From Thuidium tamariscinum (Eukaryota; Streptophyta; Bryopsida; Hypnales; Thuidiaceae), in the NCBI GenBank assembly GCA_947034885.2, contig OX344753.2, positions 2,666,001 through 2,730,000 of the forward strand: a stretch of 64,000 bases of DNA, read 5' to 3'. Under the pieces are notes generated by a model that was not told the DNA's origin, did no database searches, and worked only from the letters and a program-made list of their open reading frames with translations. A program made the translations under genes and the position numbers. Shown here piece by piece: positions 55,549 to 64,000 of this stretch (its first letter is position 1; every line of letters begins with the position of its first letter).

Positions 55549-56358
55549 TTAACCCCTAACTGCCCCAGCGACCATATATGGTCGACCTGAAATTTCAGGC
55601 TCATTTCTGGATGGGCAGTTAAATTTCTGTGCCCGTTTTAAAAAAAAATTCGGGCAGTTTTAAGGGTTAACTATTGAAAACTTTCATTTTTTACTGAAAA
55701 AAGTACATATTTGATTATTGAAAGGTCTTCAAAGGCATACATGTACCAAAAGTGAAGTGTAAAGCTTGCCAATTTTACTTCATTTCCTAGCTTTATGCAA
55801 TTTCACTTAATTTGAGATCTAAAAAATTGTACATATCCATTCGCTTTGAAAATGGTCCCAATGGAAAGAGGAAAGTGTTTTCATGATATTCACCATTGAA
55901 AATTTAAACATACAACTATTGATTTGGAGTTATTTGCAATTTCTACTTATAAAAATAATTGCATTTCAACAATTGCAAGGTGGATTGTGTAATGAATTTA
56001 ATAGCTTTTCATATGAAATTAAGTTTTTTAGAAGTGCATTTTAGTGTGCTAACACTTTTTGTAGTTGTTCATGTCACCTCAAATCCCCAAAAAAATTTAT
56101 ATGCAAATTTGAGAAACATTGTGGGAAAAGGCAACATACTAAATATAGAAAATGTATTCTTCTCTCGTTATAATCTCACAACTCCAATGCAATTTTGTAC
56201 TCAAAATTTGTGTACTTACTAATAAACAAGCTTTTTAAACATCTATGAGGTTAGATTTTGAAAAAAAATCAATTTGCTTCACTAGGGATGACTACAAGTC
56301 CATGCACTTTATTCATAGTCAAAACACACTTGAAAAGGCTTGGGCATTTAGGGGTTAA
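55549..56358. mobile_element. TTAA-type element, subfamily D (810 bp)
   Basis: The left end is TTAACCCCTAACTGCCCCAG; the inverted right end is TTAACCCCTAAATGCCCAAG. TTAA is at both borders. Just inside the left end there are two palindromes, CGACCATATATGGTCG and CCTGAAATTTCAGG. An internal TTTTAAGGGTTAA at 55658-55670 could be the end of a 122-bp shorter element nested at the same left border. The 87-codon frame at 55959-56222 is background. Confidence 0.7.
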
Positions 56359-56407
56359 TTTCCATGCCAATTTGTTCTTCACAACAGGAATTTCCATGTG
56401 ATGACGC

Positions 56408-56625
56408 CTTGTCCTTGTGGGCAGGGAGAATTGACCCCCTCACTCGGCAATTTTTTTTTTCACACAATTTTCTTTTTTGCAAATTTTAAATTCATATTTG
56501 TGATCATAGACCTCTAATTAGCTAGGGGTCGAAGAAAGTAGGGGTGATCATGGCCTAAACTAGGGGGCATTTTGTTTTGATTGCACCTTTGGTAAAACAT
56601 GGTAAGGCCGAGCGAGGGGGTCAAA
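56408..56625. mobile_element. MITE with TTGACCCCCTC ends
   Basis: TTGACCCCCTCACTCGGC at about 56410 is inverted at about 56606-56623 (GCCGAGCGAGGGGGTCAA). The interior has GATCATAGACC and GGTGATCATGGCC. No clear target duplication. Confidence 0.5.
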
Positions 56626-57320
56626 CCACCTGGATTGTCCTTGTCCTCTTCTACTTGATTTTGAATTCCAACTCAAAGTCAAACCAAACCCACCACAAAA
56701 AGAAGGAAAAAAAAAACAGGGGGAAAAAAGTTGAAGATAAACCCATCAGGGTCCGTCCAAACGGTGTCCTTGTTGTCAACCTGCGGCTTGTTTTTTTTCT
56801 CCATTTCTGTTTGCGATGTCGCCCCCATAAGCAGACATCCCCTGCTGCATCGTATCCCCAAAGCCTGGTGGTATGTTTAACGTGTGCTAAAGCTTGCGCA
56901 CTTCCATCCAAAGCAGCACGGCCTTGTCTCCAAAAAAAAACGGAAAAAGAAAAGCAGCACGGCCCTCCCACCTCCATTTCATTTGTGTCCAAAAACTTTA
57001 ATCAAAAATAAAAAAAACAAAATTTTTAAAGGCAGCACGGCCCAACTTGGTCTGCTTCATAGCACTTCGCAGGCAAGCCAGAACGACACACTTCCAGAGG
57101 AAGTCAGAGAGAACCAATGGCACTGCCGTGCTAAGAGGTAATAAGTTCAATTTCTTGGCTTGCTTGCTCGACGGAAGGATGCGGGCTCGGGGCCCGAGAA
57201 AAACCCGTGGAAAAACTCACGGGTTCCCTGCCGAGCTCCGCTCAGCTAAGGTAAGGTAGAGATTGCAGCAATTTTGTTTGGCACTGTGAGATAACTTCGT
57301 TTCTGCAATCTGTGGCAGCA
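56626..57320. other. Intergenic DNA with four GCAGCACGG motifs
   Basis: GCAGCACGGCC occurs at about 56912, 56954 and 57032, and GCAGCACGGAC at 57317. The 144-codon frame 56577-57011 is Lys/Asn/Ser low complexity, overlaps antisense frames and crosses the MITE end. Not a convincing gene. A hairpin ACCCGTGG...CTCACGGGT is at 57208-57230. Confidence 0.35.
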
Positions 57321-58045
57321 CGGACCAGATGATGGCGGATACCTGGTCACGAGATGACATGCTGAGCGTGGGACGGCCAAGTGGATGGAAGCTATTTATT
57401 TTCTTTGTTTCATTTTTAAAAAAAATTGGACATGCACATCAGAAAAGTTGGGCCAGACTGTTTTGGTGCTATTTTGACACCATAGGCTGCATTTTGACAA
57501 TATAGGTGTCATTTTCTCCTTACTCAGTTGGTATGGGGGTTAGCACCAAATTTACTTGATTGCATTTCAATGCACCATCATGGCACCATATTCACATGCC
57601 GTGAAGTTCCCGATGCGGCACAATTTGTGATAGGGGAGGCGGGCAACCCATTTCTGATCAAATAAGCAATTGAGCATATAGTGGAAACACCCAAAACCGT
57701 CAGATTAAGCGATTCAGTATAGTAGGAGGTGTTTTCTTGTAAAATCAATATTTTATAGTATTAGCAAGTGGAAATCGTGAATATTAATAAATAAATAATT
57801 TCGGATGCAATATATAATTTCTATAAATTTTCAAAGTATTGGCTCCCTAGACCATTGGAATCGTCCTATAGGTGTCCCCTAAACTGAACTCTGTTGAAAT
57901 CAACTGTCAATGAATGAAAATTATACATGTGTCTTACAACTACATCAACAAATTAGAATTAAACATTTGTAGAACACTTTAATGAATGCTTATGGACAAA
58001 TTTAGTGATACTCTAGAATTCAAGAATGGGTACAGGGACAAAAAT
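57321..58045. other. AT-rich intergenic DNA
   Basis: Nothing recognised apart from the short similarity to 51767-51805 at 57647-57680. Confidence 0.4.
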
Positions 58046-58260
58046 GGGTGTTTCTACCTTACTTGGAGTATGGATATGTTGAGGAGAAAATATTCCTATA
58101 TACTGAAATACATTTGAAAAGGATTCCTTATTTTTTTTAGAATTTTATTTCCCAAAACAAAATTATCATGAATTTTTTAGGTGAAGATTTTGTTCATCCG
58201 GCATACTAGTGATATAGGTAATTCTATTTCCAACCAAGGGCAAGTTGTAAAACCAAGAGT
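58046..58260 (+). repeat. Repeat family G, left part
   Basis: Starts GGGTGTTTCTACCTTACTTG and matches 61150-61365 (AAAACAAAATTATCATGAATT, TTTTTTAGGTGAAGATTT). It abuts the TTAA element starting at 58265. Confidence 0.5.
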
Positions 58261-58264
58261 GCTC

Positions 58265-59219
58265 TTAACCCCTAAAGGTTTTTGACTATGTTTTCACCAA
58301 AAATGCTCCAAAACTGCCATTTCTAAAGCAAGTGCAAAATTTCAGAAAAAAAAAACATCTTTGAACATTTGTGACCATAGGATCTTGTATTACACTAGTT
58401 CAAGAAGATGTGGAAAAAATTTCAAAAATTTCCACCATGTAGATTGCAAGATATTAGTGTTTGAATTGTCAAAGAACCATTTCTTGACCCTATGAAAATC
58501 TGGACAGCTGCACTTCAATAGCTCACATTTATATGAAAAAATATCCAAAATGTTTGTAATTCTTTGGATTCATTCTTCAATTCAAGTTGGCTACATGCTT
58601 GAAAATTTTCAAATAATTTGGAATTGTACAAGATGTAGGAAAAAATAAATAAGTAGAAAGAAGTAGAAAATGATCCAAAATACTAAATTGATAACTATTT
58701 TATTATGGGATTGAAAAATGCCAATTCTGATAGTTGTAATGTTGTGATCAACAATATACACCCAATGTTTTTGTTTTTATTCAAAAATGTTAAAAATTGA
58801 TTAAAATAAATGACTTCAAAGTTTATTTTAGTGTAGAGATCCTATAAGTATCCATAAACTACCCACAAACTAAAACTCCTGTAACTTTCATCTCAATAAT
58901 CAAGATGGAATGATTCAAAGCTTTCCAAGTAGATAAAAATCTAAAGAACAAATTTGAAATTTGAAAATTCAAAAAAAATGATTTTTGAAGAAGTTTTTTG
59001 CTACTTGGGCTACCCACCGAGTAGAAAAAAATACATATCATACAATAACTTTTTTCACTATGTAGTCAAAAGTTATGAAAATTATTGGGCCATAAAGCTA
59101 CTCCTTGGACACATGCTTTGTGAAAATTTCAAAGAAAAAAAAATAAAAACTCCATTCGTAGTGAGCTACCCAAAATTGCTATGTTGCCAAAAAACACAAT
59201 TTGGTTCTTTAAAGGTTAA
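58265..59219 (-). mobile_element. Full-length TTAA-type element, subfamily A (955 bp)
   Basis: The left end is TTAACCCCTAAAGGTTTTTG; the right end is GGTTCTTTAAAGGTTAA. TTAA closes both borders, with no outer duplication. It is collinear with 35551-36486 in inverted orientation (GACTATGTTTTCACCAAAAA, AGGATCTTGTATTACACTAG, GTAGATTGCAAGATATTAG, TAAAGCTACTCCTTGG, CTCCATTCGTAGTGAGCT). Non-coding. Confidence 0.8.
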
Positions 59220-61149
59220 CTATGATAGAAAAATTGACACACCAATTAAGCTTTATTGCCATGTGCCACCTTACCAAACGTAAGTACCATTTCTAATTAA
59301 TATGTATGAGAACTAGTCGCAATTATATCACACTACTCTATTAGATTGGAAAGGTGATAAAAAAATGGGTTGCCTCCCCTAAAGCACACATAACATTTAG
59401 TAGCCTTGAAATAGACTACCTTCTATCTTCTATTTGGAATTCTCATCTATGAAATTCATCCACATTTCATGGGGAATTGAAGTCAACTTCAATTCCCAAA
59501 TAGTGGTAGTGTATTTTGGTATTCTCTAATCTTTTTTTTAATTCTAGGACTAGTCAATCAAATTGGCAAAAAAATGTTTAGGATGGATTGCCGAAAATTC
59601 AAAGAATCCTTTAAATCAAGTGCCTAGGTCATTTTAACCTTGAAGTCCTTCAACATCCAATTTCAAGACTATATGGCGTATGTGTAGATGGAAAAACAAT
59701 TTTCTTTCTCATTACCACTTAGATGAAAGTCATCCTTATTTGTGGACATAATTTGTCAAGTTGTTGTCCTATCTAATGGTAAGATTTGAGGTTACTATAG
59801 TACATATTGTTCTAAAATTACAAATGTAGAAATGTGTCAAGTAGTTGATGAAGCAAAAATTGCATTGACTTTAGTTCAAAACGGGATTTGCAAAAATGAA
59901 GTCATAGATTTAAAGAAACAAAAATTCCAAAAAAACCCATTATACCTAGAGAATCTCATTTCAAATCCATTCCAACAAAATTTACTCAAAAAATGATAAT
60001 ATTTTTCTTGTAATTGAATTCTAAAAGAATTTTGAAATTTTCCTTTTAAAATTTATAGAAAAATATTGGTGATAGCATTGGCGTTTAATCATATGGATGT
60101 AATCTTAAAATCAAAGTCTGCAACTTTTACTTGAGTATCATATCCTAATTATTATTTTGAATTGTTCTTTGTCATGATTTTTAACTATATATAATATTGG
60201 AAAAATTGTAACGACCCAATGAAGAGGTGCCTCATTGATGATGGTAGGATTTATTGGTGGACATATCATTTTTATAGTGAAATCCATTGTCCACCACAAA
60301 TCCTCAAAGGGTATGGGATATTATTGAAGATGAGAGCTTATTATTCATTATCAAAATGCACAAATTATATTTGAAGTAGAAAATTAAACTTCATTTAGGC
60401 ATAGTAGAATAACTCTTTGCAGAAAAATTTAAACTAAAAAAAGTTGTTAAATCAAGATAAATTTTATATTTAAATATTTGTTTGTAAGTCTGAACTTACA
60501 ATCAAAACTTATGGAGAGAATTTAGAGAGTATGTTTGAAAATGTAAAAAAAAATCTCCCTTCCAACCCCTCTTTGAAATTTGTTGATAACTTTTAATAGA
60601 AGGCTCTAAATCTCAAAAGGATTTTTGGAGGTAAAACTTAAGTTGATTTTCCAACTTTTAATAGTTTAATTTTTGTGAGGAAAGTTATTCTATTGTACCT
60701 AAAAGAGGTCTAAAATTCTATTTTTAACACAATTTCTACTTTAAGCTTCACTTTGAGTGGTCAATCTCCTCCTCCTTCTAAATTATATACCCCACATATC
60801 GATTGGGTTATTCTACTTCCTACCACCCCATGTGTTTATATAAATCTTCTCCTCTCCATGAATATTAATGGATCATGGAGCTAAGCTAATTAGTGGTTGA
60901 ATTTGATGTTCTCTATGAATTTTTTGCTCAATATTTAAAACGTCAAACTTTAAAGCTCCACTGCTTGTTTAAATACATTGATTAAATTTTTAACTCCATT
61001 GCATATAATGTTGCTCATTGTATACAATATTGACAAGTCTTGTAGTTACTAATGGGTGTGGACTATGGAATAAACCACATCATTGTATTTAGGAGGAAGG
61101 CAATAGCACTAACTACTACTGAACTAAGGAAGGTAAGAGACACAATTCA
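59220..61149. other. AT-rich intergenic DNA with a lone TTAA-type end
   Basis: TTAACCTTGAAGTCCTTCAA at 59634 is the left terminus of the 25382-type element; no right terminus was found. Otherwise unremarkable. Confidence 0.4.
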
Positions 61150-61690
61150 TTTTTGACCATTGAAACAACTGAGTATACTTGGAGTGGAGATATATTGAAT
61201 AAAAAAATCCCATGTATAAAAATAAATTTGGAAAAGATTTTATATTGTTTTTATAATTTTATTTTTCAAAACAAAATTATCATGAATTTTTTAGGTGAAG
61301 ATTTAATTCATTCCATATTAGTCATATAAGCTCAAACATATTTACAACCAAAGCTTGGAATGATTTTTTTTTCTCGTTTCAAGGTTGGGCATAGGGAATA
61401 AGATCATGACACATATCCCAAAGTAGTGAACAAGAAAGTAGGAAGTAGTGAGTGGAAAAGTATTTAGTCTATGATTGGAATTGGAAGAGTTTAGACATTG
61501 GCTATTAGTTTTGGACAACTTTTTGGCTTCTTAAAATCACACTAATTTCAATTTTGGGGATGAAATTCTAAAAAAATTGCAATCCCCATATTTTCTATCT
61601 TCCTACTTAGCAAAACTTTCATTGCCTTGTACCCCTCATGATTTGCATGCAAATTACTTAAGTGATTGACTATGGGTACCTCTACCTTAG
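61150..61690 (+). repeat. Repeat family G, longest copy
   Basis: The left part matches 58046-58260 and 51085-51215. The right part matches 30057-30477 and, inverted, 27676-27925. The right end is TGGGTACCTCTACCTTAG. Non-coding; class unknown. Confidence 0.55.
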
Positions 61691-62589
61691 ATCTTTAGGA
61701 GATACAACCTCATAAAAGAAACCTTCATTGTAGATAGAACCTTCAGAACTTGCTAAGGTTAGAAAATTCATTATAGACTAACTTTCCAATTTGGACTCCT
61801 ACCTTTCAATGTAATCTAGATATGTTGCATTCTAATATAGTTTTTTTATTACATTGAGTGTGCAATTGTGATTCTAATTTTTCATTACTTGTTTAAGTGT
61901 ATAGTCATGTCTAATAATCTTAAAAACTTCATTGCCTATTGTTCCATTCAATTTTTGAACTAAATAATACAAATTATAGTTGGCATGTTTTTCCTATGCA
62001 ATTAATATTCAATTCAATTGAAGTACACTAAACTTCAATTTCATGAAAAGAATTTTTAAAAATTTGAGTAAATTTTTTTATTTTATATTCATAGTTTTAT
62101 ATGATAAATTAATTGAAAAACATCTCCAAAAGAATTTTTTTAATTTGATTGCATATACATGTAGGAAACATCTACATATACCTTTCTTTTAGCAAGCATC
62201 TCCAAAAGAGTTTCAAGGATGTTCTATAGAGGGAATTTAGGCATGCCACTTGAACATTGAAATCCCTGTGGATGAAATAATGAAAGTTTTTTTGAAATGC
62301 TTATTAAAAAGAAGATGTCTATAGATGTTTTTGACATATCTAGGTGGTCAAATTAAAAAAATTAATTGCCAATGTTTTTCAATGAATCAAAACTATGAAT
62401 ATTAAATAAATCAATTTGCTAAAACTGAATTTCTTTTTTACAAAAGTGAAATTTGTTATGCTTGATTTGGATTGAATGCTAATTATGCAAAACAAAAATA
62501 ACATATATATCTTGTATGATGCAAAAAAAATCAAATGGCATAGTTGGCAATTTGTAAGACTATTTAGATCCAATTGTAGAAAGTATTGT
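61691..62589. other. AT-rich intergenic DNA, nothing recognised
   Basis: No gene or repeat boundary recognised. CATCTCCAAAAGA.TTT occurs twice (about 62122 and 62199). Confidence 0.45.
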
Positions 62590-62908
62590 CATAAGAGGAT
62601 TTTCAGCTGCTGTACACAACTGCGAGTTCCCAAACACTGGGAACGCATTGGGAACTCTAGAAACAGGATGCTGATGTGGTCAAGCGATTGCCACATCAGA
62701 AAATAATAATTTTTTTATTAATTTTAATTAAATATTTAAAAAAAAATTCTCTTTAATACATTCTAAATTTTTTTGGAAAAGAAAAATTTTAATTTTTTTT
62801 TTCAAAATTCAAAAATTCAGACCAGCAGGGGGCTGGTCTGTAGTAGTGGGAACAATTTCGGGGAACACCCCTGAAATGGACTTCTAGGGGCCCAAAAATC
62901 CTCTTATG
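62590..62908 (-). mobile_element. MITE family B copy with two internal perfect palindromes
   Basis: The ends CATAAGAGGATTTT and AAAATCCTCTTATG are exact inverses. Inside are CTGATGTGG/CCACATCAG (62670-62699) and CAGACCAGC/GCTGGTCTG (62819-62841). The block AACTGCGAGTTCCC...GGGAACGCATTGGGAACT is the inverse of the 27300-27400 interior. Confidence 0.7.
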
Positions 62909-63176
62909 TTTGGATTTTCATTGGAACCATGTAAGACGTAAAGAAAGCTACAAAAGAGTCCAAATGGACAAGAATAGGATCCCGAGAGACCTCAATGGAA
63001 ACCTATGTGATTTTACTATGATCACCTAAAATATCTTTTTTTTTCTTCTATAAATGAGTTGACCAAAATAAACCTTGATTTGTAATTCTTTTGCTAGAAA
63101 ATGGAAATCCAATAATTACATCTCTGCTTAGTAACCAACTAGTCCTATTTTAGTTATTGTGCAAGTGCAAGACTAA

Positions 63177-63498
63177 GGGCATTTGCAATGTATCATCCAA
63201 ATGGAAGATGGCATAAGAGGATGGAGGTCCATTCCACTTGGCCCACTTTAGTGCCGATTTTTTCTTTGAACAAAATGACCCAATGTAAAGCCAACAATCC
63301 AAACATCAATTAGACTTTATTTATTATGAAAAGAAAGAAAAGAATCTCTACTAAAAAAAGATTTTTCATAGAAACAAGGGAAGGTTGAATTGATTATCCG
63401 AATAATGGTTGCATTTGAGTCCAAATTTAAATAGAAATTAATTTGCACTAAACAAAGTGTCAATACAATGTAGGGTCTTTGTTGCATTGCAAATGCTC
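63177..63498. mobile_element. PIF/Harbinger-like MITE with GGGCATTTGCAATG ends
   Basis: The left end is GGGCATTTGCAATG; the inverted right end is GAGCATTTGCAATG. TAA flanks both sides (63174-63176 and 63499-63501). Non-coding. Confidence 0.75.
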
Positions 63499-63523
63499 TA
63501 AGAGCATTGTCGCTTGTAGCATC

Positions 63524-63771
63524 CATTACATGAAATTTGAGGGCATTGGAAGACTACAAGTTCCCGGACTATGGGAATAGGAATCTTAAATAGTCGAGAG
63601 GTTGCCATGTAATTAATTAATTTTTAAATAATAAGTTTTGGACTTTTTTTCATATTTCAAGATCCAATTTTTTTTGGATTAATGCTAGCCTGATAGTGGC
63701 CAACGACATCGGGAATTGTTTTGGGAACCAACCCAAAACAACCCTCCAATGCCCTCAAATTTCATCTAATG
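63524..63771 (-). mobile_element. MITE family B copy
   Basis: CATTACATGAAATTTGAGGG with GCATTGGA at the left is inverted at the right (CCAATGCCCTCAAATTTC, ATCTAATG). The interior contains GACTACAAGTTCCC and GTCGAGAGGTTGCCATGTAA in the family B order. Confidence 0.65.
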
Positions 63772-64000
63772 TCTATTTGACTATGGCTTCAAGGAGTAGT
63801 GAAGCACTTAGAGCACTTCTAGTGCAACACAAAAACACATATAGGAAGTGCATTATGAAGTGAATACAAAAAAATATGCCCTTATGCACTTGGCATTAAT
63901 CACTCTTTATTCTTAACCCTATCACTTTCCATCCCCGGCTTGGTATTTTGAGGAAATACAAAGAGCTTGAAAGGTGGCGCACAATAGTAATAGTCAACAA
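63772..64000. other. Intergenic DNA to window end, nothing recognised
   Basis: No gene or repeat boundary recognised. Confidence 0.4.

Noticed and set aside
56577-57011. 144-codon plus-strand frame
   Set aside because: Starts inside a MITE end, is low complexity and overlaps open antisense frames; no domain.
1-64000. CRISPR arrays, tRNA or rRNA genes, endogenous viral sequences
   Set aside because: No regularly spaced direct repeats, no cloverleaf with A/B box motifs, no rRNA core sequence and no viral polymerase or capsid motifs were seen on either strand.

Overview
The window is nuclear DNA of a land plant. It holds an intron-rich gene for a plastid CBS-pair protein (CBSX type), a plant-specific DUF3511 gene, telomere-like CCCTAAA/TTTAGGG motifs, and many plant-type DNA-transposon fragments. 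It is strongly AT-rich and gene-poor, with GC rising only around genes. The species cannot be read from the sequence. A seedless plant (moss, liverwort, lycophyte or fern) or another plant with repeat-rich intergenic DNA would fit.

Layout. 1-2.7 kb: AT-rich DNA with two miniature elements. 2.7-6.85 kb: CBSX-like gene, + strand, eight coding exons, 266 aa, the best-supported gene. 6.9-15.4 kb: intergenic DNA with degenerate tandem repeats, a CACTA fold-back element and other MITEs. 15.5-17.2 kb: DUF3511 gene on the - strand with a GC-rich upstream region. 17.2-36.9 kb: repeat-dominated DNA, including a dense nest of inserted elements (24.4-27.9 kb), a 748-bp near-perfect palindrome (34500-35247) and a full-length 936-bp relative next to it. 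37.0-41.4 kb: a hAT transposase gene broken by in-frame stops. 42.0-46.8 kb: a GC-richer segment with a tandem duplication of a promoter/first exon; the downstream copy appears to start an unrecognised four-exon gene, while the upstream copy is frameshifted. 46.8-64 kb: intergenic DNA with PIF/Harbinger-like, Tourist-like, TTAA-flanked and other MITEs.

The most unusual signal is a set of related non-autonomous elements whose ends read TTAA-CCC...GGG-TTAA, with no additional target duplication outside the TTAA. This is the signature of piggyBac-type transposition, which to my knowledge is scarcely reported from land plants. About nine complete or partial copies in at least four subfamilies are visible. 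One sits inside the inverted repeat of another element, so its empty TTAA site can be inferred. No piggyBac transposase is encoded here.

The two firm genes appear independent: one a plastid redox/energy-sensing regulator, the other of unknown function. The remainder is mostly transposon history. Repeat boundaries were read by eye and may be off by a few bases. All functional statements about unrecognised ORFs are inference.
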